Virus record (IMG/VR): IMGVR_UViG_3300046474_000104
Location: 1-49,628 of that record
DNA from: a virus
Strand: one strand, 5' to 3'
Length of the DNA stretch: 49,628 nt
This document shows positions 15,499-22,209 of this stretch, piece by piece; position 1 is the first letter of the stretch; every line of letters starts with the position of its first letter. The notes under the pieces were generated by a model that worked only from the letters and a program-made list of their open reading frames with translations, did not search any database and was not told the DNA's origin. The position numbers and the translations under genes are program-made.

Positions 15499-15983
15499 TC
15501 GCTTGCTCCCGATTCGGTGGGCTTGGTCAGTGCGTTTATCGACTTGACCACATTCAGAATGTGCTGCGCCTGAACTTCCATGGTCTGGTCGGATTTGTTT
15601 TGCTGGCAGGTAGAGTCAGAGTCAGCCTGCTGCCAATAAACCTGGCCAAGCGAAAACGACCGTCGAAGAGCACTTTCAACCATGGCGACGATTTCAGCAT
15701 TGCAGGCCGCATTCCGCTGCTCGGTGGCTGCCAGGCGCTGTTGCAGACCGTGTGACACAGCCACTTGAGCATCATGCTGCTTGCAATTGCTCTCGGCCAG
15801 CTCACGGCGCCACTCCGATTGCTCGGTTACTTCGGCCAGCTCTTCCCGCAGCGCAGACAGTTGCGCTTGGACAGCATCGAAACATTGCTCGGCGACGTAG
15901 CGAGCCCCATTTACATTGTCGAGTACTCGAGTACTCGGGTAGCCATTGGTGTCGACAAACCGGTATCTCTTCACTTCACTCAT
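15495..15983 (-). CDS. Coiled-coil protein, 162 aa
   Basis: The start has a strong GGAGG 8-9 bases upstream. After a short beta region (K-R-Y-R-F-V-D-T-N-G-Y-P) most of the protein is predicted helical coiled coil (residues ~30-115) with several cysteines. It is the first gene of a coupled string 15983-13560. The function is unknown. Confidence 0.65.
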   Translation of the reverse strand: MSEVKRYRFVDTNGYPSTRVLDNVNGARYVAEQCFDAVQAQLSALREELAEVTEQSEWRRELAESNCKQHDAQVAVSHGLQQRLAATEQRNAACNAEIVAMVESALRRSFSLGQVYWQQADSDSTCQQNKSDQTMEVQAQHILNVVKSINALTKPTESGASE

Positions 15984-16005
15984 TTTTCAAACCTCCGATA
16001 GTCCG

Positions 16006-16086
16006 TTATGAAACAGGCGGCACGTCAGCGCTGCCGCGATTATTGATGCCACGCACCACCATGCCAACCAGCTCAACGTCCACCAT
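16006..16086 (-). CDS. Possible 26-residue ORF or gene remnant
   Basis: A short frame starting at an ATG that overlaps the end of the 16073-16291 gene encodes a hydrophobic-then-polar peptide (V-E-L-V-G-M-V-V-R-G-I-N-N-R-G). It looks more like the tail of a larger protein than random sequence. The ribosome site is too close to the ATG. It may be a relic of a deleted gene. Confidence 0.3.
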   Translation of the reverse strand: MVDVELVGMVVRGINNRGSADVPPVS

Positions 16087-16291
16087 CCTCGACAGGCATA
16101 TACGACACTTCAAACGTCAGGAATGAACCGTCCTCGAAGTAATAGACGTGACGCGTAGAGTTGTGCGGGCAGTCACGACGCGTAAATGATGTCACGGCTG
16201 CCCGGTGTGGGTCACTCGACCGACGAATACACTGTGCGATGTTCAGGTGTGGGGCAGGGGATGCGGTGTTCTGACGGCGGTCGGTGGACAT
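16073..16291 (-). CDS. Unknown small protein, 72 aa
   Basis: The start at 16291 has GGAGCG 7-8 bases upstream. The composition is basic and His-rich, with C-terminal H-V-Y-Y-F-E-D-G-S-F-L-T-F-E-V-S-Y that looks like a beta hairpin. It is alone behind the promoter at 16321-16349. No family recognised. Confidence 0.55.
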   Translation of the reverse strand: MSTDRRQNTASPAPHLNIAQCIRRSSDPHRAAVTSFTRRDCPHNSTRHVYYFEDGSFLTFEVSYMPVEDGGR

Positions 16292-16320
16292 GTCGTGTCG
16301 CTCCAATTGTTGATGTGATA

Positions 16321-16349
16321 ATTATTATCCCTAATGACGACACCGTCAA
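16321..16349 (-). promoter_or_regulatory. TTGAC-N6-GTCA promoter for gene 16291
   Basis: On the minus strand TTGACG (16349-16344), 17-bp spacer, AATAAT (16326-16321). Confidence 0.75.
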
Positions 16350-16360
16350 TACTCGGGTAA

Positions 16361-16380
16361 ATAAAAAGCCCCGAAGGGCT
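16361..16380 (-). terminator. Intrinsic terminator
   Basis: AGCCC/GGGCT with a TTCG loop (16380-16367 on the minus strand) followed by TTTTTAT. It lies 4 bp past the stop of the 16385 gene and 12 bp before the next promoter, cleanly separating two units. Confidence 0.85.
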
Positions 16381-16384
16381 TGGA

Positions 16385-16723
16385 TCACCGACGAGCGGTT
16401 TTAAACTGTAACGCCAGTTCACCCAGGCGACGAACGTCAGCCTTACTCGGACCGTTGTAATAGGTCGTACACCCAGCATCGGCCATACGCTGCACCTCGG
16501 CGTTCTGGAGCAACGCTGTATCCCGCGATGCCTGACACTCGACAGACTGCCCACCGACGTTCATACCGACCGCCTGTACCGTCACCAGACACACCTCAGC
16601 AATCGCCAGGGTTTGCCGTGTGAGTTCCCCGACGCGAGTACCGTCACAATCCGTGGCACCGGCAGCGCCAGCCGCTAGCATGAGTGCGAGCCCCATCACA
16701 ACACCATTACCTGTCTTGCACAT
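16385..16723 (-). CDS. Exported small protein, 112 aa, with alternative 140-aa form
   Basis: From the ATG at 16723 (GAGGA upstream) the protein has a signal peptide: basic start, hydrophobic core V-V-M-G-L-A-L-M-L-A-A-G-A-A-G-A, then mature C-D-G. The mature part carries several cysteines and helices, so a periplasmic location is likely. The same frame is open to an ATG at 16807 that also has GAGGA upstream. That start adds 28 residues with a C-x-x-C zinc ribbon (Y-H-C-H-A-C-G-F-Q-W) and would mask the signal. Two products from one frame are possible. Confidence 0.6.
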   Translation of the reverse strand: MCKTGNGVVMGLALMLAAGAAGATDCDGTRVGELTRQTLAIAEVCLVTVQAVGMNVGGQSVECQASRDTALLQNAEVQRMADAGCTTYYNGPSKADVRRLGELALQFKTARR

Positions 16724-16836
16724 TGGTCGATCCTCGTCGTCTATATCCCATTGGAAGCCACACGCGTGGCAGTGGTACTGATCGCCATACCGGCGCGCCT
16801 TACACATGGTCGTCAGTCCTCAGTAGTTGGTACTGG

Positions 16837-16858
16837 CAAAGCCCCAGTTAAGGGGCTT
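16837..16858 (-). terminator. Probable intrinsic terminator
   Basis: AAGCCCC/GGGGCTT (16858-16852 with 16845-16839) pairs with a 6-base loop; only TTTGCC follows, so efficiency may be moderate. It lies after the 16876-17061 gene. Confidence 0.6.
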
Positions 16859-16875
16859 GAGGCAAGCGGGGTTGG

Positions 16876-17061
16876 TTAGCTGCGCTCTTCGACGAACCTG
16901 ATGGCCGCCTGAAAGCTGCGAATTTTCACATCGTTGTAGATGGTGCCTTGCGTGCTGCTCTGTACTGGGTCGCGTACAGTGACTACGTCATTGGCGTAAG
17001 AGCATTCGTAGCTGTTGCGTTTCAGAAGATTTTCAATGCTGATGGATTCTTGTGCGTTCAT
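16876..17061 (-). CDS. Unknown small protein, 61 aa
   Basis: The start at 17061 has GGAGCA 8 bases upstream and lies 28 bp from the promoter's TSS region. It has an S-I-E-N-L-L-K-R-N-S-Y helix, then beta-like V-V-T-V-R-D, and ends A-A-I-R-F-V-E-E-R. No family recognised. It is the only gene between a family promoter and a terminator. Confidence 0.6.
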   Translation of the reverse strand: MNAQESISIENLLKRNSYECSYANDVVTVRDPVQSSTQGTIYNDVKIRSFQAAIRFVEERS

Positions 17062-17092
17062 CGCGTCTTGCTCCGTTGTTCGTTTCGATGGG

Positions 17093-17290
17093 TTAATCAT
17101 CTCGCGAACTGACGGACTCGTCAATAACTGTTTTACGGTCCTGACGATTCGACCCGACCAACGGTAATTGCCCGTCCGATAAATGCCAGGGGATCTCGGT
17201 TTTACAGTCGGGACATTGCTTCATATTCAGCGAGCTATACCGTATCAGATCGGTACACCCGCACTGGGGACACGATGTGTGTTGGGTCAC
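17093..17290 (-). CDS. Zinc-ribbon miniprotein, 65 aa
   Basis: A GTG start overlaps the previous stop (GTGA). C-P-x-C-G-C at the N-terminus and C-P-D-C-K about 17 residues later form a zinc ribbon like those of TFIIB or Mu Com-type proteins. The 3' end of the gene carries the promoter for the next unit. Confidence 0.65.
   Translation of the reverse strand: MTQHTSCPQCGCTDLIRYSSLNMKQCPDCKTEIPWHLSDGQLPLVGSNRQDRKTVIDESVSSRDD
17096..17124 (-). promoter_or_regulatory. TTGAC-N6-GTCA promoter for gene 17061
   Basis: On the minus strand TTGACG (17124-17119), 17-bp spacer, GATGAT (17101-17096). It lies within the last codons of the upstream zinc-ribbon gene. Confidence 0.78.
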
Positions 17291-17460
17291 GCGTAAGGCT
17301 CCTCGTCCATATCCAGATGTCGATCACAGCGCGGGCAATGGCTGTCGCATCGCGCTATATCGTATCGACTGACTTTGTTCCAGCAGTGGACGCACTTCAC
17401 GATCTCACCGTGCTGCTCGTCCATGAAACTCATTTGATTCAGATCATCGCTGTTATTCAT
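17287..17460 (-). CDS. Zinc-ribbon miniprotein, 57 aa
   Basis: The ATG at 17460 overlaps the upstream stop (ATGA) with AGGA upstream. C-x-x-C (K-C-V-H-C) and C-x-x-C (H-C-P-R-C) are separated by about 17 residues, giving a two-knuckle zinc site. It is acidic at both ends. Function unknown. Confidence 0.65.
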   Translation of the reverse strand: MNNSDDLNQMSFMDEQHGEIVKCVHCWNKVSRYDIARCDSHCPRCDRHLDMDEEPYA

Positions 17461-17669
17461 TCGCGCCAATCCTTCCTGTTAGGGTTGTAGTTACATTGTC
17501 CCGATCCCTGACGGTGGATGAACCAATACCCATCGCAGTTACACCGCACCTGGGAGTTCATCCACGCATCGAGTCGATACTCGCCGCCACACTTGCAACG
17601 GCGAGACGTCGGCCACCGCGCCAGAGCCTTACGGGCGTCACACTTGCAACATCTGGCGTGGGTGCTCAT
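17457..17669 (-). CDS. Cysteine-rich zinc protein, 70 aa
   Basis: From the ATG at 17669, which overlaps the stop of the small membrane gene, the protein has C-C-x-C, C-x-C-G-G and C-x-C-D-G motifs, i.e. up to two zinc sites, and a basic tail (N-R-K-D-W-R-E). It is part of a chain of four cysteine-rich miniproteins in this operon. Confidence 0.6.
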   Translation of the reverse strand: MSTHARCCKCDARKALARWPTSRRCKCGGEYRLDAWMNSQVRCNCDGYWFIHRQGSGQCNYNPNRKDWRE

Positions 17670-17764
17670 ACCGCCGACTTGACCAGCCAGCAGAATTGCA
17701 CAAATGCGACACCCCATCCCAAGCCACATAGCAGATACAGGACTTCCGTCTCGGTCGTGTTCAT
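17666..17764 (-). CDS. Single-pass membrane miniprotein, 32 aa
   Basis: A very short gene coupled on both sides by ATGA overlaps. After eight polar residues there is one hydrophobic segment (L-Y-L-L-C-G-L-G-W-G-V-A-F-V-Q-F), then K-S. It would sit in the inner membrane. Coupling is the main evidence that it is real. Confidence 0.5.
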   Translation of the reverse strand: MNTTETEVLYLLCGLGWGVAFVQFCWLVKSAV

Positions 17765-18117
17765 TTGAGCCTCCCACACTGCACGTAGTGAAGAACCTGA
17801 CGCACGAGTTCACGATCAATACCGAGCCCCGCGAGCGGCTCATGCTGTGACATCAGTTCAGCGCAACGCTCACGCATCAGTCGCAGTTCAACATTAATCG
17901 ATGCTGCGTTGCTCTCAGCGCGAGCCAGTTTCGTTTCGGTCTGACGGTGTAGGTAGTTGCCGAAGTCGTTCGGCTGACTCAGTGCTTCAATCGCCCGGGC
18001 CGCATCGGCACAGATCGCCGTGAACGGTCGCCCAGGCATACGTGGTGCAGTACCCGATACGTACGGTACCGATTCCCGTTTCAGTTCGTTGAGAAGTTTT
18101 ACGTGTGCGTCGATCAT
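17761..18117 (-). CDS. Unknown helical protein, 118 aa
   Basis: Mostly helical by composition, with a Leu/Ala/Glu-rich central stretch (E-T-K-L-A-R-A-E-S-N) that could be a coiled coil. It overlaps both neighbours by 4 bp (ATGA). No family recognised. Confidence 0.6.
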   Translation of the reverse strand: MIDAHVKLLNELKRESVPYVSGTAPRMPGRPFTAICADAARAIEALSQPNDFGNYLHRQTETKLARAESNAASINVELRLMRERCAELMSQHEPLAGLGIDRELVRQVLHYVQCGRLK

Positions 18118-18365
18118 GGTGTCACTCCCTGCGCCGTCAACGCGGCGATGTCTTCTAATAATTTACGTTTGAAAGCCACGCCGTACTCGCTCCCACAGAT
18201 GAGCGACTGACAGCGCTTCAACACGTCACGGACTTCATCCTCTCGCACCAGTGGCTCAGCTTTAACGTCGATCCACCCGTGACCGAATGGCGGTGGTTGG
18301 TGATTCCACAGCAGCGCCACCTGACCCGGGTTGCGACACGTGTAAATGTATGCGATGGGTTTCAT
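18114..18365 (-). CDS. Unknown small protein, 83 aa
   Basis: The N-terminus (M-K-P-I-A-Y-I-Y, then W, then P-P) matches a short module seen in small phage accessory proteins that begin with a beta strand and P-L-Y/W residues. The C-terminal half is helical. It is coupled to the next gene by ATGA. Confidence 0.6.
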   Translation of the reverse strand: MKPIAYIYTCRNPGQVALLWNHQPPPFGHGWIDVKAEPLVREDEVRDVLKRCQSLICGSEYGVAFKRKLLEDIAALTAQGVTP

Positions 18366-18366
18366 G

Positions 18367-18510
18367 TCACACTCCCATCAGCAGTAACACCATCCCAACC
18401 CACCCGACGAGCGCAACGGTGCGCATCACGTTGAGTCGAGCCTGGAGGATATCCACGGTGGTTTCAGCCGCCCGTGCCCGGTTGTACCAAATCGCTGCGA
18501 GCTGTTTCAT
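18367..18510 (-). CDS. Single-pass membrane miniprotein, 47 aa
   Basis: An amphipathic N-terminal helix (A-A-I-W-Y-N-R-A-R-A-A-E) is followed by one C-terminal hydrophobic segment (V-A-L-V-G-W-V-G-M-V-L-L-L-M). The protein ends right after it, so it is tail-anchored. It lies between two genes of the operon with 1-5 bp gaps. Confidence 0.5.
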   Translation of the reverse strand: MKQLAAIWYNRARAAETTVDILQARLNVMRTVALVGWVGMVLLLMGV

Positions 18511-18515
18511 GGTCA

Positions 18516-18701
18516 TCACCACTCACCACGAGTGCCAGACTCGCCCATACGCATCGTGTGGTCGGTCCAGTCACCTTCGCAACCGCATTTACAGTGGCGA
18601 ATTGTCGGGTCGATAAACCGTTTACCTTCTTCGATTTTGCGAACTTGACCACCCTTTTGCTCGAAAGCCGCCATCGCCGCCGCTAATTGTTCTTTGCTCA
18701 T
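18516..18701 (-). CDS. Small cysteine-containing protein, 61 aa
   Basis: The start at 18701 has GGGAGCG upstream. An Ala-rich N-terminal helix is followed by R-K-I-E-E-G-K-R-F and a C-x-C-G-C cluster (residues ~38-42). It is the first gene behind the promoter at 18740-18768 and leads the operon that continues to 17093. Confidence 0.6.
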   Translation of the reverse strand: MSKEQLAAAMAAFEQKGGQVRKIEEGKRFIDPTIRHCKCGCEGDWTDHTMRMGESGTRGEW

Positions 18702-18739
18702 CGCTCCCGCTCCCACGTGTGTTTATTGATGTCATGACC

Positions 18740-18768
18740 AGTATTAGCCATCCTGACGAGTCCGTCAA
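18740..18768 (-). promoter_or_regulatory. TTGAC-N6-GTCA promoter for the 18701-17093 operon
   Basis: On the minus strand TTGACG (18768-18763), 17-bp spacer, AATACT (18745-18740); a 16-bp spacing would give TAATAC. Confidence 0.78.
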
Positions 18769-18777
18769 TACCCCGGG

Positions 18778-18805
18778 AATAAAAAGCCCGCGTAGGAAGC
18801 GGGCC
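18778..18805 (-). terminator. Intrinsic terminator after the primase-helicase gene
   Basis: On the minus strand GCCCGC/GCGGGC pair around a 7-base loop and are followed by TTTTTATT. It lies about 30 bp past the primase stop and 10 bp before the next promoter. Confidence 0.85.
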
Positions 18806-18834
18806 GGTATCACAGGGAACACTGACGTGTGTTG

Positions 18835-21234
18835 CTATCCTACCACCGCCTGACTCAACGCCGCAATCGCCACGGGGTCACCCTGCGCCGCCTCGTAATG
18901 ACGTACCACTTCAGCACCCCCAACCAGATTGGCGTGGATATGACCCTGGCGGATGTATAGGCGTGGCTTGCCGTTATCCATGAGGATGTGATTATTGACG
19001 CGACCATCTTTAAGCGCCGGGTGCCAGTCATAGCCGATGGACTTCATCAGGTCGCGACGTTTGCGTGGGGCGATGGCACGGCCCATGCGCAGCCGTTCGA
19101 TGAGTGCATCGAGTGCCATGCTTGACACCCAGCCGCCCGCGAACCCAGCGCGACCTTCCTCGATGCACTCCATTACCTCTTGTTCGACTGCGCCCAAGCT
19201 TGCCTCGACCGCTTCACCGGTGGTACTGGTGTATGGGGCGCGCTGACAACCCAACGTGGGATTGAACTCCACAGGGATCGCGTAGGTGCTGAGAAAATGC
19301 GCCACGTGGGCGTACCCATCACCACGCAGCCAATCGTACAGGTCGGGGAAATAGTTACCGCCCATACCGTCCCGGGTAATGTCGCCGACCTCTTGCTGAG
19401 CTGTGAACATCACACAGAACCGTCTATCGTTGAGGGTCTTTTTAATGGCGTTGCGGTGGTTACTATTGAAGATAAAATTTGCACAGTTTGCCATCATTAC
19501 CTGATCTTGTTGCATGGCACGTTTCGCCAGTCGATCACCCGTAATCATGGGTTTGAGCACTTCTAAAACTTCGACCTTCGAGTCAGGAACATAGATATCC
19601 TCGACTCCTACAAATATTGACCCGAATAGCCACGAGTTGAATTTCTCGCTGATCTCACTCGCCGGTGGCAAGTGGGTGTAACGCTGGCCGACGGCGTACG
19701 CGACGCAGCGGGTGATCAAGGTCTTACCGTTACCCTCGCAACCCTGGAACAACGGTGCCCATTGGAACTTGTGACCCGGATATTGCACGATAGCGGCGGC
19801 GTAACTCAGGGCAATTTGCCGGTCACGTTCGTTCGGCAGGATCTTGGCGAGATGTACCATGAACCGCGACACGTCGCCCGGAACCTTTCGCACGTTCACC
19901 GGTACATACGTGTTCACCATCCGCCGACCCTCGTCGTCGATGATCGCCCCAGGTGGGTGGCGTGGATCAAATACAGACCCGTCAACCTTGGGGAACATCA
20001 CACCCTGGTTCTCAGTGAACGCTTCGAACGCCTTTTTGGTCGTCTTTTCGCCCGTGTCGTCCAGGCTGAATGTGTAGCCGCCGAACATCGAGTTGAATTG
20101 TTCCGCCTTGAGCATCGTTCCGTTCGGGGTGAAGATACGGTGAGCATCGGCCACGTACACGCAGCCACGGAAGTGATCGACTACCTGGGTAATCGGCAGA
20201 AACTGGAATCCGGCACGGATGACCGGATCGACCACCGACGCCACAGGGGTCATTTCGATAGGTTTACCGACGCTGTACCACGACGTTTGGCGCCCCACAG
20301 CACGTGGAATCGTGCGGCGGATCAGGTATTCCGGGCGCTTGGTCCACTTGGCGCGTTTCAAGCCTGACATATGCATCAAGCGCAGAATTCGTTCGCAGTT
20401 GTTGCCGGTGTAGAATGCAAGGTGTTGAGCGAGGGCGAGGTCAGCCGCCGATGCGTCGTACTGCTCACCGCCCTGATCAGGTGGAAAAAATTCCAGCAGC
20501 TTATCGGCGTCAGCGGTCCACAGATCCCGGAAACTCGCCCTGGCGCCGAACTGGCTTGCGACTGATTCGGCTTTGAGCGCTTTCTCGATCAGTCGGGTAT
20601 CGTCCTCAATCGGATAACTACCCTCACAATGTGTTGTCGTCCACTCGCTACCGCCGACCGTCTCGGACGGGTCGAGTTTGAGCCACTTCTCGACGATATG
20701 ATCAAGCGCCGGTTGGTGAGTCGATGAACCCGCGTCACCCGTTGCACCGTTACCAGTCAGCGCGATGAACCGCTCGGTGCGGTACAGGTCGAACAGATCC
20801 GACTTGGAACCGGTGACAGGATCTTTCGCCTTGCACGCGTGGTCATCAATACCGACCCGTGGCGCACCACTGCCGATGATGTGGAGCCCCGACCCGGACT
20901 GTGACACCTCGACGGCGGCACCTGCGAATAATTGACACAGTTCGACCGCAATGGGTGACCATGTCGAGCCTGACAGGCAGTTATCGATATCAATAAAGAA
21001 AAATGGGTCGTCGTCGGTCAGTACGAAACCCACACCCCACGACTCACCCAGGGCGGCGGCGGCGGCGCAAGCAACGTCAGGGGTAACCCAGTGTGTGGAG
21101 TCGTGAGCGTTGATAACTTTACCGGACGTGTTACACGGCTGTTTGAGGGTCTTCGCGCCGTTTGGAATCAGGTGATACAGAATAAATTGGGCGTAGGAGG
21201 CCATGGCCCCCAGCGCGGGAGGTAATACTTGCAT
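18835..21234 (-). CDS. PrimPol-SF3 helicase replication protein, 799 aa
   Basis: The N-terminal ~300 residues are an archaeo-eukaryotic primase/PrimPol-like domain: F-F-F-I-D-I-D-N puts the metal-binding Asp pair at 82 and 84, and S-G-S-G-L-H (112-118) carries the conserved His. The C-terminal half is a D5/SF3 helicase with Walker A G-C-E-G-N-G-K-T (498-505) and downstream N-S-N-H-R. It should prime and unwind at the fork. It lies on the strand opposite the DNA polymerase. The start at 21234 is likely; an ATG ten codons in is possible. Confidence 0.88.
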   Translation of the reverse strand: MQVLPPALGAMASYAQFILYHLIPNGAKTLKQPCNTSGKVINAHDSTHWVTPDVACAAAAALGESWGVGFVLTDDDPFFFIDIDNCLSGSTWSPIAVELCQLFAGAAVEVSQSGSGLHIIGSGAPRVGIDDHACKAKDPVTGSKSDLFDLYRTERFIALTGNGATGDAGSSTHQPALDHIVEKWLKLDPSETVGGSEWTTTHCEGSYPIEDDTRLIEKALKAESVASQFGARASFRDLWTADADKLLEFFPPDQGGEQYDASAADLALAQHLAFYTGNNCERILRLMHMSGLKRAKWTKRPEYLIRRTIPRAVGRQTSWYSVGKPIEMTPVASVVDPVIRAGFQFLPITQVVDHFRGCVYVADAHRIFTPNGTMLKAEQFNSMFGGYTFSLDDTGEKTTKKAFEAFTENQGVMFPKVDGSVFDPRHPPGAIIDDEGRRMVNTYVPVNVRKVPGDVSRFMVHLAKILPNERDRQIALSYAAAIVQYPGHKFQWAPLFQGCEGNGKTLITRCVAYAVGQRYTHLPPASEISEKFNSWLFGSIFVGVEDIYVPDSKVEVLEVLKPMITGDRLAKRAMQQDQVMMANCANFIFNSNHRNAIKKTLNDRRFCVMFTAQQEVGDITRDGMGGNYFPDLYDWLRGDGYAHVAHFLSTYAIPVEFNPTLGCQRAPYTSTTGEAVEASLGAVEQEVMECIEEGRAGFAGGWVSSMALDALIERLRMGRAIAPRKRRDLMKSIGYDWHPALKDGRVNNHILMDNGKPRLYIRQGHIHANLVGGAEVVRHYEAAQGDPVAIAALSQAVVG

Positions 21235-21269
21235 AATTATGTGCCCTGTTTGAGTGTGACGTGCGTGAA

Positions 21270-21554
21270 TCAGAGCAACGTTTGCAGCGCTCGAACTCGC
21301 AACGGCTTAGGTGCTTTCATCGCCACAGGGTCACACTCGGCCATCCCCGCCGCCAAGATGTCAAGCTGTTCTGACTCAATGGCGCGCTTCATGATGGCGG
21401 CTTTAAGGTCGTCCATTTTCCCGTAGTGGAGGTTCACAGTACCACCCGCCACACCTGCACGCTCGGCAATCATGTCACGGCGTAATGCTCTGTAGCCACC
21501 CTCGCACGCCAGGGTGAACGCTGCGTCGAGGATCTTGTCTTTCAAATGACTCAT
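21270..21554 (-). CDS. Mini TetR-type regulator, 94 aa
   Basis: Residues 5-50 are a clear TetR/AcrR N-terminal domain: I-L-D-A-A, G-G-Y, I-A-E-R-A-G-V-A-G-G-T-V-N-L-H-Y-G, K-M-D-D-L-K-A-A. Only about 40 more residues follow, whereas TetR proteins are usually near 200, so the ligand domain is missing. It should bind a short palindrome. Its own promoter (21592-21620) has the TGAC-N6-GTCA palindrome found across the genome, so autoregulation and control of the whole family is a reasonable inference. Confidence 0.85.
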   Translation of the reverse strand: MSHLKDKILDAAFTLACEGGYRALRRDMIAERAGVAGGTVNLHYGKMDDLKAAIMKRAIESEQLDILAAGMAECDPVAMKAPKPLRVRALQTLL

Positions 21555-21591
21555 ATGTGTGTCCCACTCTTAATATATTGGCATTGGCGAC

Positions 21592-21620
21592 AGTGTGTCA
21601 CTCGCTGACCGGCGCGTCAA
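21592..21620 (-). promoter_or_regulatory. TTGAC-N6-GTCA promoter for the TetR-like gene
   Basis: On the minus strand TTGACG (21620-21615), 17-bp spacer, CACACT (21597-21592), a weak -10. It overlaps the stop of the nuclease gene above it. Confidence 0.65.
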
Positions 21621-22096
21621 TCGAATGAGCCCGGTCCGGTGCAGAATTTCCAGTCAGCCCCGAAGCGCATGAGCAACTGACCACATGCAAGCTGCGCCAC
21701 TTCCCGATCCGTACCGGCGTAAGTCCACCCGGGTTTCTTGATCTCACGCCCGACGAACTGACCGATAACCAGCCCCACGTGGGATTGAGTGATCATCACC
21801 GGGTTGATACCCACAAGGTCGGGCGACTTCAGCTTCTTGTTCATCTGCGCCGAATCGTTGATCAGACCGTAACGAATGACGCGCCCCGTCTCGTCCTTAC
21901 AGGCACCCACATTGTTCCTGAAGAGACGCATGCCGAGCTGACTCGCTTCCATGCGTACCGCCGCCTGCACCGCCGCCTCACTCCCAGGCTTAGCGGTCAA
22001 TGATTCCGGGTCGGTATTGATCCCCCACATGTCGTACAGTTCGGCGAGCGCTGCGTGACTCACCCCGTGTTTCACTGCCCAGGCGACGAGGCTCAT
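21617..22096 (-). CDS. PD-(D/E)XK nuclease, VRR-NUC-like
   Basis: The 159 residues contain R-L-F-R-N-N-V-G, then S-P-D-L-V-G (Asp93) and G-R-E-I-K-K-P-G-W (Glu118, Lys120), the D...E-x-K core of a VRR-NUC/Holliday-junction-resolvase-type nuclease. C-terminal residues F-C-T-G-P are typical of phage relatives. It could resolve branched replication intermediates. It is coupled to the membrane miniprotein and helicase upstream. Confidence 0.75.
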   Translation of the reverse strand: MSLVAWAVKHGVSHAALAELYDMWGINTDPESLTAKPGSEAAVQAAVRMEASQLGMRLFRNNVGACKDETGRVIRYGLINDSAQMNKKLKSPDLVGINPVMITQSHVGLVIGQFVGREIKKPGWTYAGTDREVAQLACGQLLMRFGADWKFCTGPGSFD

Positions 22097-22209
22097 TGGC
22101 CCACCGCCATCATCATGTGAATCAATCCATCAAGTACATCCGGGTTACCCGCACACAGTACGATCCACAATGTAATAAACCCGAAAAACCACTTATCGCC
22201 GCTGCTCAT
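22093..22209 (-). CDS. Single-pass membrane miniprotein, 38 aa
   Basis: It overlaps the helicase stop and the nuclease start (ATGA on both sides). One hydrophobic segment (F-F-G-F-I-T-L-W-I-V-L-C-A) follows a short polar start. Function unknown. Confidence 0.5.
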   Translation of the reverse strand: MSSGDKWFFGFITLWIVLCAGNPDVLDGLIHMMMAVGQ

